Notes under the pieces: model-generated | Databases searched by the model: none | Told to the model about the DNA's origin: nothing | Seen by the model: the letters and a program-made list of their open reading frames with translations, nothing else | Assembly: GCA_044237765.1 (NCBI GenBank) | Contig: JBIIEQ010000018.1 | Span: forward strand, 1-48,924 | Length of the DNA: 48,924 nt | From: UBA6136 sp044237765 | GTDB lineage: Bacteria; Pseudomonadota; Gammaproteobacteria; Methylococcales; Methylococcaceae | Direction: 5' to 3' | Position numbers and translations under genes: made by a program | Shown here: positions 1 to 8,405 of the stretch, in pieces | Layout: each line of letters opens with the position of its first letter | Numbering within the stretch: the stretch's first letter is position 1

Positions 1-113
1 AGCTGCTCGATGACCTCCAGGATAAACCGGGCCAGATGGTTCGCCGGCAGCCATTCGTCCACCGAGGGCGGCAGTAGGTAGGGCGTATCACGATCGGCTT
101 GGATATAGCTCAT
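1..113 (-). CDS. IS1182-family transposase, N-terminal part
   Basis: Only the first 37 codons are in the window. The protein begins MSYIQADRDTPYLLPPSVDE and continues with WLPANHLARFILEVIEQL. The DRDTPYLLPPS...WLP..HLARF pattern is characteristic of the N-terminus of IS1182-type transposases (DDE superfamily, DUF772 N-terminal domain). It would catalyse movement of the element it sits in. The reading frame is open up to base 1, so nothing shows whether the rest is intact. The call rests on motif memory over a short stretch but the match is distinctive. Confidence 0.75.
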   Translation of the reverse strand, partial: MSYIQADRDTPYLLPPSVDEWLPANHLARFILEVIEQ

Positions 114-187
114 CGGCGCGGGCTTCAGACGTTGGATTCAAAGTGCCTATTTTACAAGGCGGGACACGAAAGTCCGACAGGCTCCTA
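1..187 (-). mobile_element. End of an IS1182-type insertion sequence, cut by the window edge
   Basis: The left edge holds the 5' end of an insertion sequence read on the minus strand. Its transposase starts at 113. About 55-70 bases outside that start, the minus strand reads AGGAGCCTGTCGGACTTTC (168-186), which resembles the terminal repeats of IS1182-family elements as I remember them. CTAG at 185-188 could be part of the target site. The outer boundary is uncertain by several bases, and the other end lies off the window, so the inverted repeat cannot be confirmed here. Confidence 0.6.
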
Positions 188-243
188 GTCGATCTATTGA
201 ATGAGCTGGGCAAAGCCAATTGTTTGCATGCGGTGTTGTAGGG

Positions 244-558
244 CTACTGATTCAGCAACCACTCACGCGCCCGCGATCCATCCGGATCACTGGAGGGCAG
301 AGGTGGTAAAGAGCTCGATGCGCTGCCGCCTCTGTGAATGGTAATGCTGGGCCGGTCGTTGTCGACAATCTGCCCGGCGCCGGTGACCGGGGTCAGTCGG
401 GTATATCCACCCCCCAGGCTGGAGCCGACATAGCCACCGGCCTCGTTATTGGGTGTGCCGGCCGCACCGGGGTAGTTCTCTTGGATGGTGAGGCTTTCAG
501 CATGGCTAGGTGTCGTGATGACAATAAGCAAGGCTATCGATGCCAGGGTGATTCTCAT
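244..558 (-). CDS. Small exported protein of unknown function
   Basis: This 104-residue protein has a clear Sec signal peptide: a short basic start (MRIT), a hydrophobic core (residues 5-15) and a likely cut after SHA near residue 20. The mature part is short and rich in Gly, Ser, Pro and Asn, with no cysteine, and looks disordered. A good ribosome binding site (AGGAG, about 563-567 on the minus strand) precedes the ATG, which is the main reason to believe the gene is expressed. I recognise no family. It lies between the insertion-sequence end and the tRNA fragment, so it is probably cargo of the integrated element inferred to end at 762. Confidence 0.6.
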   Translation of the reverse strand: MRITLASIALLIVITTPSHAESLTIQENYPGAAGTPNNEAGGYVGSSLGGGYTRLTPVTGAGQIVDNDRPSITIHRGGSASSSLPPLPSSDPDGSRAREWLLNQ

Positions 559-718
559 GGATTTCTCCTATGGTTTTCGGGTGAAAAAATCATCTGAAGC
601 GTTCCGCACGGCATTTTTTGCCCCAGCAACCACGCGGGTTACGGCGGTTCGTGAATTCTGGCTGCGCGGAACGGAATAGCCCCTGCAAGCCCTTTCATGG
701 TTAAATTCTTGTAACAGG

Positions 719-762
719 TTCCCAAGCCGATAGCGTGGGTTCGATTCCCATCACCCGCTCCA
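719..762 (+). other. 3' fragment of a tRNA-Gly(CCC) gene; likely attachment-site copy
   Basis: The bases from TTCCCAA (719-725) through CCA (760-762) match the 3' half of a glycine tRNA. They give an anticodon loop TTCCCAA with anticodon CCC, a T-arm with stem 735-739/747-751 around TTCGATT, a 3' acceptor strand CACCCGC (752-758) and an encoded CCA. The 5' half is missing: the five bases before the loop do not pair with GCCGA, and no GCGGGTG occurs at the expected distance upstream. Integrases that use tRNA genes leave exactly this kind of 3' copy at the far end of their element. The element would lie to the left, with the intact tRNA beyond base 1. No integrase is visible in the window. Confidence 0.7.
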
Positions 763-860
763 TCTCCTCCCGTCTCTCTATGCATCCCTCCGGCTCTTGT
801 CTTGGCTGTGACATTCTTTACTGGATGCTTGATGGCTATTCGTCAACCCGGCCGGCCAGA

Positions 861-1502
861 TCAAAAAGGACAGGCGGAATCAAAGCTCAGCGGCTTACCC
901 GTGAAAGGGTGCAAAAAGGATAGCTGGCTGGCATGAAGCCGGAGCCGATCGGCCATCATGGTTTCGGGTTCGCCATAAAGTGGGTCACCCAGAATCGGAT
1001 GGCCGATGGCGGCCAGATGAACGCGGAGTTGATGGGAACGACCGGTCTCAGGATTTAGTTCCAGCCGGCTCCACGTGCCGCAAGCCTCCCGCAATCGCCA
1101 GTTGGTTTTGCACGGTTTTCCCATCGGGTCGGGGCCATAGAGGGGCGGGCGATGACTGCGTTTCGCGATAGCCAGGTTGATTGTCCCCTCACTGCGAGCG
1201 GGAACCCCCGCGACGTCTGCAACGTAAAGCTTGTGGATGGCGCGTTCAGAAAACAACCGACTTAATGCACGGTGCATCTCGGGGTCGAGTGCCACCAGCA
1301 GCAAGCCCGAGGTGTCACGGTCCAGACGATGCACCAAACGGGCAGTCGGCCACTCCCGTTGTAATCGCGTCATGAGCGAGTCGACCAGTGCAGGCCCCAA
1401 TCCCGGTTGGCATAACAGACCTGAGGGCTTCTCGGTGACGAGCAGCCGGTCATCGGCGTAGTGCAAATGAATGTCTGGCTCCTTGTCTGAACCAATCATC
1501 AT
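861..1502 (-). CDS. rluA: RluA-type dual-specificity pseudouridine synthase
   Basis: RluA isomerises uridine to pseudouridine in 23S rRNA (position 746 in E. coli) and in several tRNAs (position 32). The 213-residue length fits RluA rather than the longer RluC/RluD, which carry an S4 domain; no S4 domain is present here. Near residue 60 is the catalytic HRLDRDTSGLLLVA motif with its essential Asp. Further on are the family stretches PETGRSHQLRVHLAAIGHPI and LHASQLSFLHP. Two ATGs stand in tandem at the start and I saw no strong ribosome binding site. It lies 28 bases downstream of the DUF938 methyltransferase on the same strand, so the two may be co-transcribed. Confidence 0.9.
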   Translation of the reverse strand: MMIGSDKEPDIHLHYADDRLLVTEKPSGLLCQPGLGPALVDSLMTRLQREWPTARLVHRLDRDTSGLLLVALDPEMHRALSRLFSERAIHKLYVADVAGVPARSEGTINLAIAKRSHRPPLYGPDPMGKPCKTNWRLREACGTWSRLELNPETGRSHQLRVHLAAIGHPILGDPLYGEPETMMADRLRLHASQLSFLHPFTGKPLSFDSACPF

Positions 1503-1530
1503 CGTTCGGCGGCTTCCTGGGCAATCGGCA

Positions 1531-2151
1531 CTAGGCCGATCGCTGCCAGATCAGGCAACGATTGTTGGCGGGCATGGCGCGATCTTCGAGGAGTCGGAGA
1601 CCTATCTGATCGGCCAGCGCGATGACGGCTTCTTGATCGCGCAGACCCTGGTGGGCGGCTTGTTGCTTGAGCGTTGCATCAAACCGGGCATTGCTATCGC
1701 TGGTGAACTGTCCTGCATAGTTGAAGGGTCCGTAAATGACCAGCTTCGCCGACTGAGCCATGACATCCGGCAGGCGGGCGAACAATCGCTCCACCTCAAT
1801 CCAGCTCATGATATGCAGCGTGTTGGCGCTGAAAATGGCGTCGAAACGTTGAGTCGGCCAATTGAGGTTGACGTCGAGCACCAGTGGGGGTGGTGTGTTG
1901 CACAAAGCGGCTTCATCCAGCCACATTGATATGCCCCGGAGATATGCGGCCCGGTCCGAGGTCTGCCAGTTCAGATAAGGCAGGGCGGCCGCAAAATGGA
2001 CGGCATGCTGGCCGGTGCCGCTGCCGATTTCCAGCACGGCGGAACAATCCCGAAAATATTCCCGGAGCATGGCAAGAATGGGTTCACGATTGCGTTCGCA
2101 GGCTTGGGAGATGGGCTTGTCCAGTATGTGCATGCGAAGAGGGTGATTCAT
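1531..2151 (-). CDS. DUF938-family SAM-dependent methyltransferase
   Basis: The protein is a class I methyltransferase-fold protein of the DUF938 family. The family signature KPISQACERNREPIL is near the N-terminus, followed by the SAM-binding glycine loop VLEIGSGTGQHAVHFA and the motif FDAIFSANTLHIMSW. The substrate is not known for the family. The frame stays open upstream to an ATG at 2247, but the family normally begins close to the KP(I/F)SQACERNR block, so I chose the ATG at 2151, giving 206 residues. No strong ribosome binding site supports either start, so the start is uncertain although the gene is not. It reads towards rluA. Confidence 0.82.
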   Translation of the reverse strand: MNHPLRMHILDKPISQACERNREPILAMLREYFRDCSAVLEIGSGTGQHAVHFAAALPYLNWQTSDRAAYLRGISMWLDEAALCNTPPPLVLDVNLNWPTQRFDAIFSANTLHIMSWIEVERLFARLPDVMAQSAKLVIYGPFNYAGQFTSDSNARFDATLKQQAAHQGLRDQEAVIALADQIGLRLLEDRAMPANNRCLIWQRSA

Positions 2152-2348
2152 GGGGAAGGAGTGTTTGATGCAGTCAGGGCACCCGTCTGAGCGGGTGTTA
2201 AGCTCATGGGGCGCATTATGAATGAAGCGAGGGTTGTCCCCGTACATTGGATCATCTCATCATGAAATGAACATCCGATATTTCGCCCTGTCCATCTGGC
2301 GCCGATGACAGACGCGGCCCCGACACACCCTAATCCGAAATTTCCCCC

Positions 2349-3047
2349 ATGACACTCTCAGCTTCTGTTCTTCTGACACTTCGGAATGTCTCCCATGGCT
2401 ATCGCGAAGCCGGAGTTTGGCGAGAGGTGTTGCGGGGGGTGGATCTTGAGGTGAAGTCGGGTGAGCAAGTCGCCTTGGTCGGGCAGAGCGGTTCAGGAAA
2501 ATCCACGCTGATGCATTTGATGGGTGCCCTGGATAGGCCCAAGTCGGGCCGAATTCTCTTTGAGGAAACCGATCTGGCGGTGATGGGCGAACCGCAGCGG
2601 ACCCTCTGGCGGCGTCAGCACGTCGGTTTCATATACCAGTTCTTCAACCTGATCCCGACATTGACGGTGATTGAAAATGTTCTGCTGCCGCTGGAATTGA
2701 ATGGCACGCCCGAATCGGTGGGTCGGCCAGCGGCAATCGACCTGCTGAACGAGGTCGGATTGGCCGACCGCGCCGGCAGCTATCCTGATCGGCTTTCCGG
2801 TGGCGAGCAGCAACGGGTTGCCATCATTCGCGCACTGATTCATCAGCCGCGCCTGGTGCTGGCGGACGAACCGACCGGAAATCTGGACGCCGGAACAGGC
2901 GAGCAGGTGCTGGATTTGCTGGATCGCCTGGTGCGCGCCAAGGGCCATACGCTCATTCTCGTGACTCACAGTGGTGAGGTGGCAAAACGGGCAGATCGCA
3001 TCGTCCGGCTGGTGGACGGCCGACTGGCCGCGGAAGCCTGGGCATGA
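2349..3047 (+). CDS. ABC transporter ATP-binding protein, LolD/MacB type (AttE-like)
   Basis: This 232-residue ABC ATPase powers the permease that follows. It has a complete set of motifs: Walker A GQSGSGKST, Q-loop around IYQFFNLIPTLTVIENV, signature LSGGEQQRVAIIRAL, Walker B LVLADEPTGNLD and the H-loop VTHSGE. The long FFNLIPTLTVIENVLLPL segment is typical of the LolD/MacB/YbbA group, which works with FtsX-type permeases to move substances in the periplasm or extract lipoproteins rather than import solutes. Its stop codon overlaps the permease start (ATGA, 3044-3047), so the two are translationally coupled. Together with the permease and the lipoprotein that follow, the set resembles attEFGH. 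The substrate cannot be read from sequence. Confidence 0.92.
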   Translation: MTLSASVLLTLRNVSHGYREAGVWREVLRGVDLEVKSGEQVALVGQSGSGKSTLMHLMGALDRPKSGRILFEETDLAVMGEPQRTLWRRQHVGFIYQFFNLIPTLTVIENVLLPLELNGTPESVGRPAAIDLLNEVGLADRAGSYPDRLSGGEQQRVAIIRALIHQPRLVLADEPTGNLDAGTGEQVLDLLDRLVRAKGHTLILVTHSGEVAKRADRIVRLVDGRLAAEAWA

Positions 3048-5569
3048 GTCTGCTGGGTCGAGCCAACCGCCGTCACTTCATACGGCACCCGCTGCAGTTG
3101 CTGCTGGCTATCGTGGGCGTCGCGCTCGGCGTGGCCATGGTGGTGTCGATCGATCTGGCTGCCAAAAGCACCCATCGTGCTTTCGCCTTGTCCATGGAGG
3201 CATTGACGGGTCGCTATACCCATCATCTTACTGGCGGCCCTCAGGGTTTGCCGGAATTGCTGTTTACCCGGCTGCGGGTGGAATCGGGCTTGCGAGAAAG
3301 TGCCCCGGCGGTTGAGGGCTATGTCAGTCTGAATGACTCGACCCTTCGGCTGGTCGGGTTTGATGTCTTTTCCGAGCGCAATCTTCGCAGCCGTTTCGTC
3401 AATGCAGCCCGGGGCGACGAAGCAATCCGGCTGCTGACTGAGCCGAATACGGTCCTTTTATCTGCCGTGTCGGCCCGACGGCTGGGGGTAAGCCCGGGTG
3501 ATGAGTTGAATGTCGTGATCGACAGCCAGCCTCACCGGCTCAAGCTGGTGGGATATGCGGAGGGGAGCGCGCGGCCTGATCCTGCTCTTGAAGGTGTCAT
3601 GCTGGCCGACATTGCTACCGCCCAGGAATTGCTGGGCCGCATTGGCTGGCTGGATCGTATCGATCTGGTGCTCGCTGCGGATCGGGAAATGGAAGCGAAG
3701 GTCTGGGCGCTGCTGCCGGAAGGTGTCGAACTCAGCTTAGCGGCAGGGCGGCAAAGCGCTACCCAGAATATGACGGCGGCGTTCGAGTTGAATCTGCGCG
3801 CCATGAGTTTGCTCGCCTTGCTGGTTGGTTCCTTCCTTATTTACAACACCATGGCTTTTTCCGTCTTGCAGCGACGGGAGTTGCTGGCCTCGCTCCGAGT
3901 CTTGGGCGCAACCAGTCGTCAGTTACTGGGCGAGATTCTGATGGAGGCGGCCCTGTTGGGATTTCTGGGCGGGTTGCTGGGTCTGGGGTTTGGGGTGCTC
4001 GCTGCCCGTGCGTTGTTGCATATGGTGACCCGCACCATCAATGACATCTACTTTGTCCTGACCGTCAGTGAATTCTTGATCGACCCGTGGGTTCTGGTAT
4101 ACGGGGCGCTGTTGGGTGTGATCGTGGCGGTGCTCGCCGCGCTCGGTCCGGCGATTGAAGCCTCTCTCACCTCGCCCATCATGACCCGTGCCCGCTCGGG
4201 TGCGGAGGGGGCCGCTAGAGCAGCGATCCCCTGGCTCGCGGGAGCTGGAATGCTGTCCATGCTGGCTGCGGCCGCGCTGCTGGTGGTCGACCTGCCGGGC
4301 CTGGTGCCGGCGATTGCCGGGGTGTTCCTGTTGCTGCTGGGCTATGGCCTGTTGAGTCCGCTGCTTCTGCTGGGCGGAATCAATCTGGCCGGGCGTCTGG
4401 CGGCCCTTTCCGGTGGATGGCTGCTGCGTCTGGCGGTGCGGGGCATCGGTGCCACACTCAGTCGGTCGGGGCTGGCGATTGCTGCACTGACCATTGCGGT
4501 GGCCGTCAGTATCGGGGTCGGTACTATGATTGAAAGCTTTCGTGGGTCCATCGCCGAATGGCTGGACCAGATTCTTCAAGCGGATATCTATATTGCCACG
4601 ACCGGTTCAACGCCCCGTTCCAGTCCACCGCTGCCGGAAGGGCTGGCCGAACGACTCGCGTCCATTCCGGGCGTCGACCGCATTGGCACCGGCCGGCGGG
4701 TGTTTGTCCCGACTTCTCAGGGAGAAAGCGAACTGCTGGCGCTGGATCCGCCTTATCTCGATCAGCCCGGTTTCCGCTTCAAGGACATTGATGGCAAACA
4801 AATATGGGCCCGCTTTCCCGATCTACGCGGGATTTTGATTTCGGAACCCTATGCTCAGCGGCATCGCTTGGCCCTGGGTGATAGGGTTGAGATCAAGACC
4901 GGGAGTGGCCCCGTCAGCTTGCCGGTGGCGGGTATATTTTTCGACTATCGATCCGATCAGGGGCTGATCGTGATCCATCGGCATCTTTACGATGAGCTAT
5001 GGCATGATGCGGCGCATACCTCACTAGGCCTGTATCTGAAGCCCGAGGCGGATATCAGCGCTGTGCGGGCCGAACTGGATCGCCGTCTGACCGATAGCCG
5101 TCAGCCACTGTCTGTCCGTTCGAACCGGGAGATTCGTGACGTTTCTCTGGAAACCTTTGAACGAACCTTTGCCATTACTCAGGTATTACGGTTACTCGCG
5201 GTGGGCGTGGCCTTCATCGGCATCGTCAGCGCCCTGATGGCCCTGCAATATGAACGCCGCCGCGAGATGGCGGTGTTGCGGGCAACCGGGCTGACGCCGG
5301 TGCAGACCGGCGGGCTGGTCTTATTGCAGACGGGTTTTATGGGGCTGATGGCCGGGCTGTTGGCCATACCGTTGGGTCTGGCGGTCGCCATGGCCTTGGT
5401 GCATGTGATCAATTTACGTTCGTTCGGATGGACCATGGATTTATCGGTGTCCCTGCCGCCATTGCTGGCGGCCGTGGTCGTTTCGATTCTGGCGGCCATG
5501 CTGGCCGGGGCCTATCCGGCCCGCCAGGCGATGCGAACGCCCCCCGCGACTGGCTTGCGAGAGGAGTGA
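3044..5569 (+). CDS. ABC transporter permease with two FtsX domains (AttFG/YbbP-like)
   Basis: This 841-residue inner-membrane permease has a first transmembrane segment near residues 15-36, a large periplasmic region, a first FtsX-type block of three helices around residues 255-370, further helices at about 395-445 and 475-500, a second periplasmic region, and a final FtsX block around residues 720-830 ending in AGAYPARQAMRTPPATGLREE. A double FtsX permease of this size is usual for the YbbP family. In attEFGH systems the same role is split between AttF and AttG. It overlaps the ATPase gene by four bases and is followed after one base by a lipoprotein gene, so the three form one operon. The cargo is unknown. 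Confidence 0.9.
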   Translation: MSLLGRANRRHFIRHPLQLLLAIVGVALGVAMVVSIDLAAKSTHRAFALSMEALTGRYTHHLTGGPQGLPELLFTRLRVESGLRESAPAVEGYVSLNDSTLRLVGFDVFSERNLRSRFVNAARGDEAIRLLTEPNTVLLSAVSARRLGVSPGDELNVVIDSQPHRLKLVGYAEGSARPDPALEGVMLADIATAQELLGRIGWLDRIDLVLAADREMEAKVWALLPEGVELSLAAGRQSATQNMTAAFELNLRAMSLLALLVGSFLIYNTMAFSVLQRRELLASLRVLGATSRQLLGEILMEAALLGFLGGLLGLGFGVLAARALLHMVTRTINDIYFVLTVSEFLIDPWVLVYGALLGVIVAVLAALGPAIEASLTSPIMTRARSGAEGAARAAIPWLAGAGMLSMLAAAALLVVDLPGLVPAIAGVFLLLLGYGLLSPLLLLGGINLAGRLAALSGGWLLRLAVRGIGATLSRSGLAIAALTIAVAVSIGVGTMIESFRGSIAEWLDQILQADIYIATTGSTPRSSPPLPEGLAERLASIPGVDRIGTGRRVFVPTSQGESELLALDPPYLDQPGFRFKDIDGKQIWARFPDLRGILISEPYAQRHRLALGDRVEIKTGSGPVSLPVAGIFFDYRSDQGLIVIHRHLYDELWHDAAHTSLGLYLKPEADISAVRAELDRRLTDSRQPLSVRSNREIRDVSLETFERTFAITQVLRLLAVGVAFIGIVSALMALQYERRREMAVLRATGLTPVQTGGLVLLQTGFMGLMAGLLAIPLGLAVAMALVHVINLRSFGWTMDLSVSLPPLLAAVVVSILAAMLAGAYPARQAMRTPPATGLREE

Positions 5570-5570
5570 A

Positions 5571-6716
5571 ATGATCTCGCTTCGAATTTCGCTGGTTCTG
5601 CTTCTATTGGCGGGCACACTGTCCGGCTGCGATCAGTCCCCACCTCCCGGCGAGGGTGTATCGGCGACGCTGCATCAAGCGGACACGGCCGGTTTTGAGC
5701 GTGCCAGAGCCGTCAGGCCATTCCAGTTTCCCGCCGATCATGGGCCGCATCCGGACTTTCGGGATGAGTGGTGGTATGTCACCGGCAATCTTGAGGGGCC
5801 AGAAGCTAGGCGCTTCGGTTTTCAGATCACGTTCTTCCGTCATGGATTGCAACGGGGCAAGCGTCCCGGTGCTTCGCATTGGTCCGGGCAGGATGCCTGG
5901 ATGGCGCATTTTGCCCTCACTGATGTGACAGGTCAGCGCTATGCCTCGTTCCAGCGCATATCCCGCGAGGCCATGGGACTGGCCGGAGCCCGCGCCGAGC
6001 CTTTCAAGGTCTGGCTGGATGACTGGTCTGTCGAAGGATCGGCGGACGGGGGTTTTCCCTGGCATTTTCGGGCTCAGCAGGACGGTGTCGCACTCGATCT
6101 TCAGCTGGATCCCGGCAAGTCTCCCGTTTTGCAGGGAGACCGCGGCCTCAGTCAGAAAAGCGCGGAGCCGGGCAATGCCTCCTACTACTACTCAATGACG
6201 CGAATGGCCGCCCACGGCAAGGTAAGCCTGGCGGGCGAGTCCATCCCCGTTTCAGGGCGGGCCTGGCTGGATCGCGAGTGGAGCACCAGCATGCTGGCTC
6301 CGGATCAGGCGGGATGGGACTGGTTTTCCCTGCAGCTGGACGATGGAACCGACCTCATGTATTTCCGCATGCGGCGCAAGAATGGCGAAGATGACCCCCT
6401 CAGTTCGGGGGCGCTGATCGCGGCCGATGGATCGTCAAGGCATCTTCTTTGGGAAGAGGTGACCCTGGCCACGCTGAATTACTGGTCCAGCCCCGCCGGT
6501 TATGATTACCCCTCGCAGTGGCGCTTGTCTATCGCGCCGACTGGGCAAACCCTGATCGTGAAGCCGGTGCTTGCCGATCAGGAATTTCGCCATGACGCTC
6601 GCTACTGGGAGGGCGCCGTCGATGTGCTTGATGCTGCTACCGGCAAGCCTCAGGGGCGCGGCTATGTCGAACTCACTGGTTACGCGCCCGGGCCGGTCGA
6701 GAAAAGTGGCGATTGA
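5571..6716 (+). CDS. AttH/CrtC-like lipoprotein (COG5621-type, lipocalin-like)
   Basis: This 381-residue protein has a lipoprotein signal (lipobox LSGC, Cys at residue 20) and belongs to the AttH/CrtC group: FPADHGPHPDFRDEWWYVTGNL near residues 52-72, FQITFFRH, WMAHFALTD, ASYYYSMTRM, GRAWLDREWSTS and GWDWFSLQLDDGTDLMYF are all family landmarks. CrtC is a carotenoid 1,2-hydratase, but the family is broad and members sitting next to FtsX-type transporters (AttH) are exported proteins of unknown activity. The position one base after the permease stop, with a GAGAGGAG ribosome binding site, ties it to that transporter. I therefore read it as the transporter's periplasmic partner. A carotenoid role is possible but unsupported. 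Confidence 0.85.
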   Translation: MISLRISLVLLLLAGTLSGCDQSPPPGEGVSATLHQADTAGFERARAVRPFQFPADHGPHPDFRDEWWYVTGNLEGPEARRFGFQITFFRHGLQRGKRPGASHWSGQDAWMAHFALTDVTGQRYASFQRISREAMGLAGARAEPFKVWLDDWSVEGSADGGFPWHFRAQQDGVALDLQLDPGKSPVLQGDRGLSQKSAEPGNASYYYSMTRMAAHGKVSLAGESIPVSGRAWLDREWSTSMLAPDQAGWDWFSLQLDDGTDLMYFRMRRKNGEDDPLSSGALIAADGSSRHLLWEEVTLATLNYWSSPAGYDYPSQWRLSIAPTGQTLIVKPVLADQEFRHDARYWEGAVDVLDAATGKPQGRGYVELTGYAPGPVEKSGD

Positions 6717-6748
6717 TCGCCCCGATGTTTATGAGAAGGGAGGTTTCG

Positions 6749-7285
6749 ATGTTGGTTCGTATTCTCGTTGTCAGCGCACCGTTATTTCTTGCCGTATTCC
6801 CCGCCGAGGGAGGGTCTGGAGATCAGGTATTGACGCCACATCAGTCTTCCCTGGTTTCTGCCGAGGAAGCCCGGAATCTGGAACTCATGATGGCCAGCCA
6901 GCGGATGGACAAGCGCGCGATGCTGAAAAATGCGTTGGATCTGACCCCAGTGCAAAGTGACCGGTTCTGGCCGCTTTACTACGAATACCAGGCGCAGCTG
7001 ATCCCCATTTATGACCGAAAATTTGCCCTGATCGAACGCTATGCCAATGAATACCCCGATCTTACGGAGAAACAGACGGATCATCTGGTGCGCGAGTCCT
7101 TGTCGGCCAAGAAGGCCCAGATCGAATTGTTGGAAAAATACTATGCCCGGGTTTCCAGAGCGCTCTCCAGAAACATCGCCGCCCGCTTCGTGCAGTTGGA
7201 AAGCGCCTGGAATGGGGCATTTGACGTCAAGCTGCAATCAAAACTGCCGCTGGTACCAAAGACTTCGGCTGTGCATCAGCGCTGA
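6749..7285 (+). CDS. Exported helical protein of unknown function
   Basis: The protein has 178 residues from the ATG at 6749, chosen because AAGGGAGG (6736-6743) precedes it at a good distance; an upstream in-frame ATG at 6725 lacks this. A Sec signal peptide covers about residues 1-20 (MLVRILVVSAPLFLAVFPAEG). The mature part is almost entirely helical and charged, with an LTPVQSDRFWPLYYEYQ stretch that recalls the LTxxQ repeats of Spy/CpxP-like periplasmic proteins. I cannot assign a family firmly. It follows the AttH-like gene closely and could be the last gene of that operon. Confidence 0.7.
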   Translation: MLVRILVVSAPLFLAVFPAEGGSGDQVLTPHQSSLVSAEEARNLELMMASQRMDKRAMLKNALDLTPVQSDRFWPLYYEYQAQLIPIYDRKFALIERYANEYPDLTEKQTDHLVRESLSAKKAQIELLEKYYARVSRALSRNIAARFVQLESAWNGAFDVKLQSKLPLVPKTSAVHQR

Positions 7286-7367
7286 TTTGGTTTCTCGCCT
7301 AGGATCAGTCGGTGGCCTGCGGTATCGCACCCTCCCTAAAACCTCAATGCTTAATGGATGAAACCGG

Positions 7368-7829
7368 ATGAATAAAATACTGACCATGATAGTTCTCTTA
7401 CCCCTGCTAGGCTGCGCTTCAGTCAGCAACTCCGATAATGAGTCCAACGAGCAATTATTGGCTGCGGCGGGGTTTCATCTCTACATGCCGAAGAACCCGG
7501 AGGAAGAGGCGAACCTGAAGACCATGCCTCAGCGGAAGGTGGTTTACATGGATAAGGCGGTCAAGCCTACCTACATCTATGCCGATCATGACGAGTGCGA
7601 TTGCATTTACGTGGGCGGTCAGGCGGAAGTAGAAAAATTCCAGACACTACTGGCGCAAAAGCGCAATGCCGATGAGCGGATGTATCAGGCTCAATACAAC
7701 CAAAGCATGTATGGCATGGGGGGCATGTACGGAATGGGTGGAATGTACGGCATGGGCGGTATGGGTATGTATCCCATGGGAGGCATGTATGGCATGGGGG
7801 GTATGGGCGTCATGGGCGGCTATTGGTAG
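7368..7829 (+). CDS. Lipoprotein with a Gly-Met-Tyr repeat tail
   Basis: This 153-residue lipoprotein has signal MNKILTMIVLLPLLGC with lipidated Cys16. The middle (about residues 30-110) is polar and contains DHDECDCIYVGG. The last 40 or so residues are built almost only of Gly, Met and Tyr in tandem copies of the unit GMGGMY, ending GVMGGYW. Met-rich low-complexity tails occur in some copper-handling and surface proteins, but no function can be claimed from this. The tail DNA is a short tandem repeat of GGCATG-type units (about 7710-7825) and could vary in copy number. No family recognised. It converges with the lipoprotein gene on the opposite strand. Confidence 0.75.
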   Translation: MNKILTMIVLLPLLGCASVSNSDNESNEQLLAAAGFHLYMPKNPEEEANLKTMPQRKVVYMDKAVKPTYIYADHDECDCIYVGGQAEVEKFQTLLAQKRNADERMYQAQYNQSMYGMGGMYGMGGMYGMGGMGMYPMGGMYGMGGMGVMGGYW

Positions 7830-7938
7830 CCGATGCCCCGGCCGGGATGGAGGCTCGTTTGCCGCTTGAACCCCCTGTAGGCTGATAGCTTGGGGTCCTT
7901 GCCGATGATGGGCTGTAGTCCCATTTGGCGCGGAGTAA

Positions 7939-8373
7939 TCAGCTCTTTCCCAGTTTCCACTGGTCGCCGTCGCGAAACAGCATCACCTTGATGGGCGGTT
8001 TTTTTCTGTAGTCCCCCATCTTCGGTGTTGGGTCTGCCGTGAAGGTCGCCAGCGAGCCTGTGAGTTCCATCCTGTAGTCCTTGGGATTTTCCGAGGAGAT
8101 GGCTTCCATCAAAGATTCGTAAGACCCCGGGCGGTCCTTTTCCCTGGTTTCGAAATCCGGCAGATCGGCCGGCAGGATCAATTTCTTGAATGCGGCTAGA
8201 TCTCTGCGCTTGGCGACGCTGACGACATTCACCCACACCGCGCGGACTTCGGCTTCGGGTCCATTCTCGATTCGGACCAGGGAAGCGGGGATTGGGTCGT
8301 CGTCCAATGTCAGCTCGCTGCAAGCGGAAAGAGTCAATATCAGCAGGCCAGGGAAATAAAGAGAGCGTTTCAC
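7939..8373 (-). CDS. Small lipoprotein of unknown function
   Basis: The protein has 144 residues, starting at the GTG at 8373. This start is chosen because it gives a proper lipoprotein signal (VKRSLYFPGLLILTLSAC, Cys at residue 18) and is preceded by AGGA at suitable spacing. The frame continues upstream, but those residues have no signal-peptide character. The mature part includes LAAFKKLILPADLPDFETR and ends KVMLFRDGDQWKLGKS, a pattern reminiscent of small DUF4878/NTF2-like lipoproteins in which the last strand reads DG.WK. I do not claim that family. A hairpin lies about 33 bases upstream of the start. Confidence 0.72.
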   Translation of the reverse strand: MKRSLYFPGLLILTLSACSELTLDDDPIPASLVRIENGPEAEVRAVWVNVVSVAKRRDLAAFKKLILPADLPDFETREKDRPGSYESLMEAISSENPKDYRMELTGSLATFTADPTPKMGDYRKKPPIKVMLFRDGDQWKLGKS

Positions 8374-8405
8374 GGGAAATCCTGAATAAAGTGGTGGTGC
8401 ATGAT

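Noticed and set aside
662..762. Intact tRNA-Gly gene
   Set aside because: The 5' acceptor strand, D-arm and 5' anticodon stem are absent; only the 3' half matches.
3923..4579. Minus-strand open frame of 218 codons
   Set aside because: It is antisense to the ABC permease; rich in Gln, His and Arg, typical of shadow translation.
7710..7825. CRISPR-like array
   Set aside because: The repeats are six-base coding units within a lipoprotein gene, without spacers or cas genes.
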